A stretch of DNA of 64,000 nucleotides from Gambelia wislizenii (GCA_030847615.1 JAUMIR010000005.1:211714645-211778644), one strand, 5' to 3'. Positions 33,474 through 44,472 are shown, numbered from the stretch's first letter. Made by a program: numbers and translations. The notes: generated by a model from the letters alone, not told the origin.

Positions 33474-33699
33474 AGGGCCAAATCCACACCACACAAATAA
33501 TCCAGTTTCAATCGGGATTATTTGCCATGGCTCCTTCCAATGGAATCCGGGGATTTGAAGTTTGATGAGGCTCCAGCATGCTTTGGCAGAGTCAGTTAAA
33601 GCCTTTGTAAACCTAAAACCCCCAGGATTCCATAGGAAGGAGCCATGACAAATAATCCAATTTCAAACTGGAATAGTTGCGTAGTGTGGATTTAGCCAA
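33474..33699. mobile_element. hAT-like MITE, strongly palindromic
   Basis: The left arm AGGGCCAAATCCACACCACA, ATAATCCAGTTTCAATCGGG and CATGGCTCCTTCCAATGGAA is mirrored on the right by TTCCATAGGAAGGAGCCATG, AATAATCCAATTTCAAACTG and TAGTGTGGATTTAGCC. Same family layout as 12374 and 17363. No coding. Confidence 0.75.
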
Positions 33700-33744
33700 G
33701 GTTTCCATTCACATGATCAGCCTCCACAGATAGTCCAAAGTGGA

Positions 33745-34395
33745 GCCCTTCAGGTGTGTATAGAGCCATCGTACTATCTATTCTCCTTTATGGATCTGAA
33801 ACATGGGTCATCTATCACCAACACTTACGACTCCTCGAACGCTTTCATCAGTGCTGCATAAGCACAATCCTAAATATACACTGGACTGACTATGTGACAA
33901 ATTTTGGTGTCCTTGAGCAAGCAGGGATCACCAGCATTAAGGCCATGATATTGAGAACACAGCTGCACTGGGCAGGGCACGTTTCTAGGATGGAGGACCA
34001 TTGCCTCCCAAAAATAGTTCTCTACGGTGAACTCGCGATGGGTCAGCGTAATAGGGGCACCCAAAAAAGTGATACAAGGACCCCTGAAACAACATCTCAG
34101 GCTCAGCCAAATTGATCACCAACAATGGCCCTCCCTGGCCTCACATCGGGAGGCATGGAGAAACACTATCCACAATGCTGCAGCCTTATTTAAGAACTCA
34201 CGCCGAACAAGTCTTGAAGAGAAATGACAACGCAGAAAGAATCACAACCCGGAAACATCACCCAAGGAGACCTTTTGCTGTGCTTTCTGCAACCGGACTT
34301 GTTTATCTCAGATTGGCCGTTTTAGTCATCAGCACGATTAAAGAAAGCATGGGATGAGTCTTTCCTGAATCTTTGTTTGCGAAGAAAAGCCAGAG
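33745..34395 (+). mobile_element. RTE-like LINE 3' end, second copy
   Basis: The ORF at 33756-34115 encodes VLSILLYGSETWVIYHQHLR, HWTDYVTNFGVLEQAGITS and LHWAGHVSRMEDH; shifted frames at 34027-34357 carry the tail (LSQIDHQQWPSLASHREAWR). It is colinear with the minus-strand copy at 15883-16912 and shares its 3' terminus GCGAAGAAAAGCCAGA (34380-34395). It starts after the RT, so it is more strongly 5' truncated than the other copy. Frameshifts near 34065 and 34210. Confidence 0.78.
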
Positions 34396-34613
34396 ATTCC
34401 TTTAAGGAAAAAGAAAAAATGTTGGAGCAAAAGAAAACAGACTAGCACAGCTGAAGTGGGATTGCTCACAGCAGTGGCTAGGCAGAAGGCTGACAATCAA
34501 ACACTCCTATGTAGACAAAGCACAACATCCATTGTTTGTGGGTTGGTGTCGTGGAGAAAGAAGAGTGTTGGTGGATGTGGGAGAAACTGCTGTTGAGTTC
34601 ATTAACAAGGTTT

Positions 34614-34637
34614 CATAGAATCATAGAACTGTATAGT
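34614..34637 (-). mobile_element. CR1 3' terminal tip
   Basis: TTCATAGAATCATAGAACTG is the characteristic terminal repeat of the CR1 family (compare 43588-43605). It probably belongs to the long CR1 beginning at 34944, with the intervening RT and C-terminal region lost or replaced. Confidence 0.6.
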
Positions 34638-34638
34638 T

Positions 34639-34740
34639 CAGCGATGGCGAACCTATGACACGCGTGTCAACACTGACAAGCGTAGCCATTTCTGATGACA
34701 CGCAGCCGTAAGCCTCCTCCCCCCGCTCGCAACCTCACCA
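34639..34740. mobile_element. hAT-type 5' end (CAGCGATGGCGAACC)
   Basis: Starts CAGCGATGGCGAACCTATGA and continues GACACGCGTGTCA, a start seen in widespread vertebrate hAT-derived non-autonomous repeats. The matching right end (GGTTCGCC...CTG) was not found. It runs directly into the hairpin tandem array. Confidence 0.45.
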
Positions 34741-34940
34741 CCCTCCCTAAAGTGGCAATTGGGGCTTCGAAGCCCCAGTCACCACTTTCCTCCACCCCCC
34801 CACCCTCTCTAAAGTGGTGATTGGGGCTTTGAAGCCCCGGTTGCCACTTTCCTCCACTCCCACACTCCCTAAAATGGCGATCGGGGCTTTGAAGCCCCAG
34901 TTCCACTATTTCCCCCCCACCCTCCCCAAAGCGGGAATCC
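34741..34940. repeat. Tandem array of about 62-bp hairpin units
   Basis: Three full units and a partial fourth. Each unit reads (A)CCCTCYCTAAAGTGG, then a near-perfect palindrome GGGGCTTYGAAGCCCC, then CCACTTTCC and a C-rich spacer; the flanking AAAGTGG and CCACTTT extend the inverted repeat to roughly 40 nt per unit. Units differ by several substitutions and small indels. No coding; ORFs on both strands here are by-products. Confidence 0.85.
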
Positions 34941-34943
34941 TGC

Positions 34944-36411
34944 ACGAATACATGCTGGGACTTCTCCTGTTCTCCAGGAGTTCTCATAGATTATTGCCAA
35001 TTGCCAATGGCTCTGAGATTACATTTGCCAGCTCTTTTAATACCCTTTGAATGTAGTTCATCTGGTCCTGGAGATTTAAATTCATTTAGATTAAGAAGGT
35101 ATTCCTATACTACCTCTTTACTTATTCTGTGCTGGATTTCCCTTATAGTGCCCTCTGTTCCATTCTCCTCAGGTTGATCACCCTTTTCCTTTTCTTGAAA
35201 CACTGAGGCAAAGAAGGTGTTGAATAATTCTGCCTTTTCTCTGTCCCCTGTTAACATTTTGCCATCTTCTTCACATAGTAGCCCTACCATTTCCTTCTTC
35301 TTCCTTTTGCTGTGGACATATGTTAAAAAAAAAAACCATTTTATTGTTCTTAACCTCTCTAGCAAGCTTGAGCTCATTCTGCACTTTAGCTTTTCTGACT
35401 TTATTCCTACATATTTTCCCTATCTGTTTGAATTCTTCTTTGGTGATTTCCCCCTTTTTCCATTTCCTATACATGTTCTGTTTAAAACTTAGCTCCTCTG
35501 AAAGTTCTTTAGTCATCCATTCTGGTTTCTTGAGACACCTCCCATTTTTCTTCCTCATTGGTACTGTTTGAAATTGTGCCTTCAGTATCTCCCTTTTGAG
35601 AAAGTCCCATCCATCTTGAAGTCCCTTATTTTTTAGTATTCCTGACCATGGGATCACCCCCAGTATTTCCCTGAGTTTATTGAAATCAGCTCTCCTAAAG
35701 TCAAGAATGCATGTCTGACTATGCCTGGCTTCTCCTTTCCATTGTATAACAAACTCCAGGAGAACATGATCACTCTCACCTAAGGATCCCACCACTTGCA
35801 CCCCATTAACCAGGTCATCCCTGTTGGTTAGGATCAGATCTAAAATAGCTGACCCCCTTGTTGCCTCTTCCACCTTTTGAACAATGAAATTGTCTTCCAG
35901 GCAAGTAAGGAATTTGCTAAACCTTGAAGTTTTGGTTGAGTTAGATTGCCAGCAAATATCAGGATATTTGAAGTCACCCATCACTACTACATCTCTCCTT
36001 TCTGTGTGTGTGGTCATCTGTTCTAGAAAGGCATCATCCAATTCCTCCATCTGACTTGGAGGTCTGTAGTAGAGTCCCACAATAGCATCCCTGTTCTTTC
36101 CCTCCCTATTAATTTTTATCCAGATGCTCCCCACCTGGCTTCCAGTATTGTTGTCATGGATCTCTTCACTGGTGTAAATATCCTTGACATATAATGCTAT
36201 TCCTCCTCCTTTCCTGTTTGGCCTGTTTCTCTTATAAAGGTTATACCCCTCTATTCCTACATTCCAATCATGAGACTCATCCCACCAGGTTTCAGTAATG
36301 CCTATTATATCATATTTGCTTTGTTGTGCTAGGAGTTCATCTTGCTTATTTCCCATGCTCTACGCATTAGTGTAGAGACATCTAAGACCATGTGTTCCCT
36401 TTACTTGCTGC
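34944..36411 (-). pseudogene. CR1 ORF2p: APE-type endonuclease and RT N-terminus
   Basis: The open segment 36356-35271 carries the CR1 endonuclease: IIGITETWWDESHDW, GLYYRPPSQ, VMGDFKYPDICW, ILDLILTNRDDLVNG and the terminal SDHVLLEF. It is followed by the linker (LKKPEWMTKEL, KIRNKVRKAKVQNELKLA-like). An indel near 35320, in a T/A run, shifts frame. 35377-35105 continues with [20 protein letters not shown] and then RT domain 0 (SPGPDELH). The expected start is upstream at LRCLYTNA, followed by a stop (about 36366). RT catalytic motifs are missing. Closely similar to the copy at 44483-45847. Confidence 0.9.
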
Positions 36412-36599
36412 CTGTGCAAGTTTTATTGCCTCCCACTGTTGGGTCCTTTCACTGTTTGCCTTGTTCCCTTTATGACAGTTTGACTATTTTCTCCAGCCCT
36501 TTTGCCTTCCAGAATACTGTCTTCCTCCCCCATATGACTCAGTTTAAATCCCTCCTGATCAAATTCTTGAGACTGTTGGCAAAAACATTTCTGCCAGCT

Positions 36600-37501
36600 G
36601 TTGTGAGATACACCCCATCCCTTGCCAGAAGTTCCCCCTCATAGAACTGCAGCCCATGATCCAAGAATCCAAATCATTCTCGGTGACACCATCTATGGAG
36701 CCAGTTGTTTACATCGGCTATTTTCCTCTCCCTTCCTGGACCATGCCCTTCAACTGGCAAAAGAGACAAGATGACAACCTGTGTATCCATTTCTTTCAGC
36801 TTCCTCCCCAGAGTCTCATAATCTCTTCTGATATTTGGAAAGCTGCACCTTGCAGTATCTTTGGTTCCCACATGGACTAAAAGGAAGGGGTAACGATCAG
36901 TAGGTCTGACCAGTCTTGTCAGCCTCTCCATCACATCACAGGACAACACACCTCCCGAGATATCTTGTCAGGCCCACAAATCACTGCTTCTGTATCCCTC
37001 AGCAAGGAGTTCCCCCACCACCACCACATGCTTCCCCTGAGGCTTCGCAGCAGCTGTTCCTTGCGGCAGAACTCTCAGGGTTCCCTGCTCTGCCTCTGAA
37101 GTCTGTCCATGCTGTTCTTCCTCATTGTCTTTGATAAGGGAGAGAGCTTCAAATCGATTCTGTAGCTGCAAGCTGCCAGAACAATTCCTGGCTTTTCTAC
37201 TTCTGTGTGTGACATTCCTCCAGCTGTCTACCTCCTGTGTATGTGAAGTGACCCTCTCCTCCCCAGCAACTTCCTCTGTGTGGTCCCCATCCAAGACTGT
37301 TCATTCTGTTCTGTCAAGGAAAACTTCTTGCTCATGAATATGCTGAAGTCTAGCTACCCGTGTCTCCAGCTGCTGGACTTTCTCCTCCAAGAGAGCTACC
37401 AACTTGCACTTGGTGCATGTGAAGTTCCCCACACCTGTAGACAAGATGACAAACATCCCACAAGTATTGCAGGTGACTGCAGCAGTTCCCTCAGTGTCCA
37501 T
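36600..37501 (-). pseudogene. CR1 ORF1p with SGNH (GDSL) esterase domain, frameshifted
   Basis: The start at 37501 gives a Cys-rich N-terminus (CNTCGMFVIL, FTCTKCK) followed by a coiled coil (LEEKVQQLETRVARLQ), then a low-complexity linker (37294-37030). The esterase block is present: HVVVVG then, after a one-base insertion at about 37010, the alternative frame reads DSLLRDTEAVICGPD, so the GDSL serine codon survives out of frame. Next comes LLVHVGTKDTA (block III). The expected Asp-x-x-His region reads ARDGVYLTTAG at 36600-36630, where His is replaced by Tyr. The esterase role in CR1 ORF1 is established for this clade; this copy is inactive. Confidence 0.85.
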
Positions 37502-38060
37502 GCTGAGAAGTCTTAAGTAAACAGTGAAACAGGACTGTGGGCTTCCTCCTCAAAAAATCCTCCGGTATTCACCTATCTCTGTCAGTGAACTCTTTTGACT
37601 GGGAATATAACTTTATAGAGATCTCCTGGCTACAAACTTGTTCTGAAGGCAAGTTACTGCTTCACTTCTTCTAAGCAAGAAACCCTCAAAAGTATTTTTT
37701 TAAAAAATAAAAATAAAAATTTGTAAAGGAGAACCTCTAAAACAAAGTTCATTGCTCTCCTGTTGCCTATGCTGTACTTTTGCTTGGTTGATAAAATTCC
37801 TTCTTCTCCCTGGCAGAAAACTGGCCTGGAAAGCCTCTGGGAGGAGTTATATAGAGCTAGGCTCCTAGCTCCACCCCCTAGTGACTCACAGATGTGATTC
37901 ACAGAAGCTCCACCCCCTCAGCAACAAGCACACTCTCCCAAGAATTTTTTTAAAAAATTCAAACTCACCCACTCAAAATGGCTGCCCAGAAGCTGCTCTC
38001 CTTCTTCTCCCTGCCAGGATTGCTGTGTATATATTGCTTTATTTACACTGAAACTAAAGA

Positions 38061-39659
38061 TAAAGACCTCCAGATATCTTTAGATGAACCTCTCTGCCTG
38101 TAAGTCTCTTATTGTGTGTGAAAGTGGGTCAGAGCAGTGAAATGGCTGCTAGCTGAAGCCTTTGCTTTTATTGCCCTTTCTGCTGTGGAGTTCTGCTGTT
38201 TGGCTACTCCTGGATTAGTTCATACCCAGGTTGTGCCAGGTGCCTCTCAGTGAGCCTATACTGTGTGGACACATTTATGACATTATCTGCCTCAGCTGGC
38301 AAAATAATTTGGCTACCTTTAAGTGCTATGCATTTTGAGTGTGTTTTTGTGGGGAAGGCAGGATCATGCCCTTGGCCACTTCATCTCAAGCAGCAAAATG
38401 TCTTGGGCTAGCTCTTTCTTTCTAGCCTTGGACAAAGTTCATCTGAAAATGTAGCTCGTGTGGCTAGCAAAAATATATATTTGCTAGGTTTACTATGACA
38501 AAATTGTCTTGTGCCAGTTACACAGCTATATGCAATTTCCAAAACATAATGCAGAACAGATGTCATTCTAAAACAGTTATATTAAAACTAAAGAGCAAAT
38601 AACCGCCATGGGCAAACTCCTGCTTTCCAACCAACATCACAGGATACAGTTTTTCTTTCTCTGATATACATATGGCTAAACATCCCTTGGTATTCTGCCA
38701 TGTTAGAAAGTGTAGTACTTCTCTGCCAGAAGATTTCCACAGAGACCCTGCAAAATTTCCCCAAGCTTGAGCTAAGCCAAATGTCCCTGAAGAGATGTAT
38801 GATACAAAGTGGAAAGAAGATGAGGCAAGGGCCCTAGATATTTGCTGAAGATGTAGAAGCCCCATTTTAAACCACAATTCAGTGACTATAATACAGGAAC
38901 AGACGATGACAAGGATGGGCCTCTGCCTCACCCCCACATACAGGCCAAACTACATGTAACTGAGGAACTCTCAATAGCCCACAACCAATTGCTGGTCCCA
39001 GTTAGACTAGTCTGAATCAATGGGATTTGTGGAAGTGTGGACTTAATATCCAGAAGCTGACTCCCTGGGCCCACTCTAATTGGGATTTGGGCCCTTTAGG
39101 TTTTTCTGTTACAAAGTTGGCCTTTGTGCTGATGGGTGGAGTATCCTTTCTCTTCAATTATTCCTCCACTGAATATCCCACTTCCACAAAATTGCTTGTT
39201 TGACCCATGGGGTGAGGAGTGTCCTGTGTTTTTCTAGTTGGGGCAAGTAGCAGTTTGGAAAGGTGTACTGAGAAAATAAGCAGGGTTGAATCCCTTCCCG
39301 ATTCACTTTGCTATGATTCTGATCAAGATGAAGGACCTTATAGTGTTTTTGTCATTAAAAAAAAAGATTTTTATTTGTTTTGTTTATAGATGTGCCAAGG
39401 ATGCATCTAATTTCAGACTAAGAATCTTTTACAGAATATTTCCCAGCTTTATATACTATAATACTTCTTCCAGGAAGGTGAATATGGTAACTTCTCAGAA
39501 GTTGGTAAGTAAACTATGCCAGAACAACACAAATTGTTTCCTTTTGGGATGCAAAGACAACTCTAATTGAAATACACACACTCCTTCTCACAAATTTGTA
39601 ACAAAATTAACTAGTCAGTAATTTGTGACTTTTCCATGAGCTCACTAGGGAACTAGGGA
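38061..39659. other. No gene recognised
   Basis: Possibly includes the start of the CR1 5' UTR region on its left. The remainder shows no recognised ORF or repeat, apart from the inverted echo of 28414 near 38395. Confidence 0.4.
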
Positions 39660-39811
39660 ATGCTCCCTTTTTATTTATTGGATTTATATCCCACCTTTCT
39701 CCCAAAAATGGGACTCAGGGCAGCTCGCATAATGGACCAAAGTATAATTAATTCATTAACTAATCAATTGTGTGCTGGGAGAAAGGTGGGGTGTAGATTA
39801 AATAAATAAAT
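39660..39811. mobile_element. Head-to-head L2-type 3' tips
   Basis: 39660-39740 reads TTTATTTATTGGATTTATAT, CCCACCTTTCTCCC and GGGACTCAGGGCAGCTCGCA, the reverse complement of the squamate L2-type tip. 39772-39811 has a plus-strand tip (GTGCTGGGAGAAAGGTGGGG, then TAAATAAATAAATAAA). Only the termini remain. Confidence 0.55.
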
Positions 39812-41385
39812 AAACCACAGACAAATCAAAATATTGAAATATATGGATTTAAAATTATATTTTGAAGCAACATGCTTGACTTGGTTAAAACAATGGATAG
39901 TATTGGATGCTATGAGGATAGAATTAGAAGGCCATGAACTAAGAATGTGTTGGCATGGATATCTCTGGTATGGCAAAGTGAAAATAAATGCAGAATTCAA
40001 AAATCACATTGTTAGAAGATCATTAATAAGAATTTGGCAGAAATATAAGGAAAGGATAAATTTGAAAATTCTGAGTTGGCTATCACCCCAGAAAGCCTTT
40101 TGTAAATGAGAATTAAAAAAACAATAACTGGCTAACTTATAAGGACATAATGGTGAAAAAACTGGGGAAATGGATGACTAAAGAAAAACAAGATATAGAA
40201 AAAGAAGGTATCAATCTGCAATGGTTAGCATATCAGCAATTGAAAGTGAGAAGTAAAGAAGATCTAACAATTTGGCATTATGATGGACAAATATTAGAAT
40301 TGGAGAAAATTTTATATTTAGAAGAAAATCATTAATCAGTAAAATATATAGAATATTGTTAAAATTCAGTACTGAAGAAGAACAAATTAAACAATGTATG
40401 ATTAAATGGGGAACAAATGTAGGGCATAATATTTATATGAATCAGTGGGAATATAATTGGAATAAAGGGCTAAAATTTACTTGTTCCTATAATTTAAAAG
40501 ATTTTTTATATATAAAATGATATACGATTGGTACTTAACTCCTGAAAAATTAGCTAAAATGTTTAAAAATTGTTCAAATTTATGCTGGAAATGTAAAGGT
40601 TATGTAGGCACATGCTTTCACTTATAGTGGAAGTGTACAAAAATATAAAGATTTTGGTCCAAAATCAATTTAAAAATGGGGGAAATATTAGGATTTAGAA
40701 TAAAACAAAGACTGGAACTATACTTATTAAATATGTTAGATCAGGCTAATAAAAACAAAATGAAACATGGTAAATTAATAATTTATTTAGTAACTGCAGC
40801 AAGATTGGTTTACACAAGGCAATGGAAATCCAAAAAAAGATACCAACAGGTATGGATGGGATTGAGAATGTAATGGAAGTGGCACAAATGGATAAATTAA
40901 CAAACCAAATAAGAGGAAGTGCTATAGAAAACTTCATGAAAACTTGGGAGCCGTTTATAAGGTATTTAAAAGGTATACAAGGGGATACTTGTACATTAGG
41001 ATTTAACAGTTAAGGAATATTGTTATTATTAGGGGTATTATTCATTTTTCCCCTGTAACTTAGGTAGGAATGTGAATTATTAATAGGTTGATAAATAGAT
41101 GGATTACATGAAATAGTAGATAAAGAAGAGGTAGAAACTTAGATTATTTAAATGTAGAAGCAATTCAGGAACATGTGGGATGTCGCTTTGTTTTAAGAAG
41201 GAGGGTTTTTTGTCTAATTATATCTTATATGTTCAGGAGCTCAAGTTTAAGTTTAAGTTTCATTTGTTACTTTGTTTTGAGGTTTTTGTATTGTTTGTAA
41301 AAGGAGGTTAAATGTGTCTATGATGCATATATGTTTACTTTTATATGTCAAAAGACTTAATAAAAATGATTTTAAAATTAAAAAA
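39812..41385 (+). mobile_element. L1 LINE 3' fragment, second family
   Basis: Encodes the C-terminal third of L1 ORF2 in pieces. 39834-40109 has LTWLKQWIVLDAMRIELEGH and IRIWQKYKERINLKILSWLS. The Cys domain is at about 40583-40636 (C-X2-C-X8-H-X4-C, with one internal stop). The terminal block LIIYLVTAARLVYTRQWKSK is at 40770-40832. The 3' end has TTAATAAAAATGATTTT and an A-rich tail (41358-41385). It differs enough from the copy at 2835 to be another L1 family. Several stops and frameshifts. 5' truncated. Confidence 0.88.
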
Positions 41386-41701
41386 TAACAGGTCCAAATA
41401 TTGGGGGGGGGGACCAATTAGATTAAAAATATAATTTAAAATGACTGAAAACGTATCAGTAAAGATAACCAAACCAACCATCCAGCTCCTTGTTCAGAAA
41501 AATGGAAAGTTTTCAACTATCTGCTTGAATAAAGATTGTCTTGGCCAGCCAGGGGAAAGATAGAAGGGAGCGGGCCAGCCCAACCTCCCTTGCAATGCAT
41601 AACTTTGGGTATGCTTTACTTCTTTTGCCATGAGCTACTTTATCAGGTTATTATCAGACTGAAATATGCTATTTCTTTAATAGTCATGTCCACCTTGATA
41701 A
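41386..41701. other. No gene recognised
   Basis: Short unrecognised spacer with a G-run at 41402-41411. Confidence 0.45.
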
Positions 41702-42019
41702 TACAGGTTGAGTATCCCTTACCTGAAATACTCCAAAATTCTAAATTGTCCACATGTGAGGCTGATATAGTGGCACCTTTGCTTTCTGATGGTTCATTGT
41801 ACACAAACTTTGTTTCATGCACAAAATATTAAAAACATTGTGTGTATAAAATTAACTTCCAGCTAGGTGTATACCATGTATATGAAACACAAACGAATTC
41901 CATGTTTAGACTTGGGTCCCATATCCAAGATATCTCATTATGTATATGCAAGTATTAAAAAAATACAAAATACAAAATACAAAACCTTTCTGGCCCCAAA
42001 CATTTTGAATCAACCTGTA
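41702..42019. mobile_element. Tigger-like (Tc1/mariner) element
   Basis: The ends TACAGGTTGAGTATCCCTTA and, at the right, AATCAACCTGTA are inverted repeats that include the TA target. The interior preserves GTTTAGACTTGGGTCCCATA, CAAGATATCTCATTATGTAT and ACAAACTTTGTTTCATGCAC, blocks I recall as highly conserved in a Tigger-type non-autonomous repeat of mammals. About 318 bp, no coding. Confidence 0.8.
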
Positions 42020-42858
42020 TATGGTGTATACTACATGACAAAGACAGGTTATTGTCATTTTTTTAAAAAATCACAATAGGATTTTGAGCAGATTATATGC
42101 AGAGCAGTACCCTCTTGCTTATTGAGATCTTGTGTAAAATAATATCACTGAGCTTCATAAGAAATACAAAAGGACTTCATATCCAGCAAAAGCAGATTCG
42201 ATAACTCAAAAATGGGATTTCCTCCCCGCCCCCATCTCCTACCCCCTCAAGCCCTGGAAACAAAAATCATGAGGCAGATGGAGCCTTCCTTGATGTTTTC
42301 TGACAGGCCAACCTAAAATTAATCAGGCAAAATGATTTTCCAGACCTCAGAGATATGAATTCATGTGCAGTGATGGCAAAAGATTCTGATAATATCCATG
42401 CTATAAGCAGCCCTGAAACTGGCAATTAGTATTTTGTCTCCTTGTGGTTCATGCAGACTCCTCTAGAGCTTTTAAGCTCTGCCATCTGTATGGAAAGCTG
42501 ACTTGAAATAGGTAAAATGAGATTACTAAAGTGTGCTGAATGAGTAACACAATATGGACACAATCCAGACCAAAGGAAGCACTTTTCAGTCCAATTGATT
42601 TTAAACAGGAACAATAAGCCTCTGCTTAATCTTTAAGAGTGCTTGATTTTGGCTGGATCAGGCTGAGTCCCATGTGGCTATCAGCATTATTGGCAAGGAT
42701 AAATAAATATACAGATAACGTGGCAGTCATCCACCAAAACAATCAGAAACAATAAAAACAAAGAGAGAGCACATTTCAAAATTGCTAAACACAAACACAC
42801 ACAAAAATACTTAATTCTGATGAACCTGAATGCTTCAGCCCACTATATAGGAAATTTT
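42020..42858. other. No gene recognised
   Basis: No recognised gene or repeat family. Confidence 0.45.
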
Positions 42859-43442
42859 CAGATGGGAACAAAAAAAAGTGTTCCCGTCTCACAATCCCCT
42901 CTCCCGCCCCTCTCCCGTCCCTGTTCTGGTACAAGAACAAAACCTTACACGCCTACCTTTGCTACAGCCCAAAAGTGAATGGAGCTCGAATGGAGCTCCA
43001 TTCACTTCCTGGTATGAAATCCCAGCCGTTTTCACGAGAGGACAAGCACGCGGGAAATTCAAAAATAAAATGGAAAATTAAGTTTTAAAAGTGACAGCAA
43101 GCACAAAAACACACGGAAAACATAACAAGTAACCCGGGGAGTGTCATAAAATCTGTCTCACTTACTTTGATGTCCCAATCTCACCCAGAAGTGTCCTGGC
43201 ACGGACCCCCCATTAAAGCTGGCATTGTGCCATGGAAACAGGCACCTTTTCACTTGCAGGACATTCAGTTACAGAAACAGAATGAGGGATCAATTCATGG
43301 CTTAGCCCGTTAATAAAAAGAAGTGCCAGCGTAACGACAGCTGAATGGGAGCATGATGACATGGGAACGATGTCGTCTGAAAGGCAATCCCTTTAGCAAT
43401 CTCCTGGCATCGTCATAATGCCATATTTATCTGGTCTGAAAA
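42859..43442. mobile_element. Putative non-autonomous DNA transposon
   Basis: The left end TTTCAGATGGGAAC followed by CCTCTCCCGTCCCTGT resembles the partial sequence at 63898-64000 (TTATCAGATGGGCC, CCTCCTCCCGTCCCTGT). The right end TTTATCTGGTCTGAAAAT (43424-43441) is a partial inverse of the left. It includes a hairpin at 42973-43006 (AAGTGAATGGAGCTC with its complement). Relatively CpG-rich interior. Boundaries and superfamily uncertain. Confidence 0.4.
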
Positions 43443-43575
43443 TCTCCATATTGCGGGGCCTTCCTCCTGAGCTACGAAATAAATTAGAGAATACATAAAA
43501 TTAACTAAACCTGACGAATAATAAAAGAAAGGCAGAAGAATACAGATTAAATACAAATTGTCAGAAGGCCTATGC

Positions 43576-44472
43576 ATAGTTATTATAGAATAATAGAATT
43601 GTAGAGTTTGAAGAGACCATGAGGGCCATCCAGTCCAACCCCCTGCCACGCAGGAAATCACAATCAAAGCATCCCCGACAGATGGCCATCCAGCCTCTGT
43701 TTAAAGACCTCCAAGGAAGGAGACCTAACACGCTCCAAGGGAGTGTGTTCCACTGCCAAACAGCTCTTACTGTCAAAAAGTTCCTCCTAAGGTTGAGGTG
43801 GAATCTCTGTTCCTGGAGCTTGCACCCATTGCTCCGTGTTCCAGTCTCTGGAGCAGCAGAAAACAAGCTTGCTCCATCCTCAATGTGATATACCTTCAAA
43901 TACTTAAACAGGGCTATCATATCACCCCTTAACCATCTTTTCTCCAAGCTAAACATACCCAGCTCCCTAAGTCTCTCCTCATAAGGCATTGTTTCCAGAC
44001 CTTTCACCATTTTAGTTGCCCTCCTCTGGACACGCTCCAATTTGTCAATATCCTTTTTTAATTGTGGTGCCCAGAACTGGACACAGTATTCTAGGTGAGG
44101 TCTGACCAAGGCAGAATAGAGCGGCACTATCACTTCCCTTGATCTAGACACTATACTTCTATTGATGCAGCCCAAAATTGCATTGGCCTTTTTAGCTGCT
44201 GCATCACACTGTTGACTCATGTTCAATTTGTGGTCTACTAGGACTCCTAGATCCCTTTCGCACGTAGTCTCGTTCAGTCAGGTCTCCCCCATCCTATATC
44301 TATACATTTCATTTTTCTGCCCTAAGTGCAGTACCTTACATTTCTCCATATTGAATTTCATTTTATTAGCTTTGGCCCAGCTCTCCAGTCTATCCAGGTC
44401 ATTTTGAATTTTGATCCTGTCCTCTAGGGTATTAGCTACTCCTCCTAATTTGGTGTCATCTGCAAATTTCAT
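43576..44472 (-). pseudogene. CR1 ORF2p C-terminal region after RT deletion
   Basis: 44472-44278 encodes [16 protein letters not shown] (catalytic FADD present) and [18 protein letters not shown] stop after RMGET breaks the frame. 44226-43570 continues with [40 protein letters not shown] and [17 protein letters not shown] to the end. It lies directly downstream of the endonuclease piece and is out of frame with it. Confidence 0.9.

Larger units (their letters stand above)
34944..38060 (-). mobile_element. Long CR1 LINE with ORF1 and 5' half of ORF2
   Basis: On the minus strand: 5' UTR-like sequence (about 38060-37502), ORF1 (37501-36600), ORF2 endonuclease and start of the RT domain (about 36400-34944). 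It ends abruptly in the RT N-terminal region (SPGPDELH near 35040, then a TGGAGAACAGGAGAAGTCCC block at 34955-34980). The RT palm and C-terminus are absent. CR1 copies are normally 5' truncated, so a copy that keeps ORF1 and loses the 3' part must have been deleted after insertion. The 5' boundary is not visible and is given approximately. Confidence 0.85.

Noticed and set aside
34667..35050. ORFs of 78-106 aa across the hairpin array
   Set aside because: The repeated peptide blocks are translations of the tandem 62-bp units.
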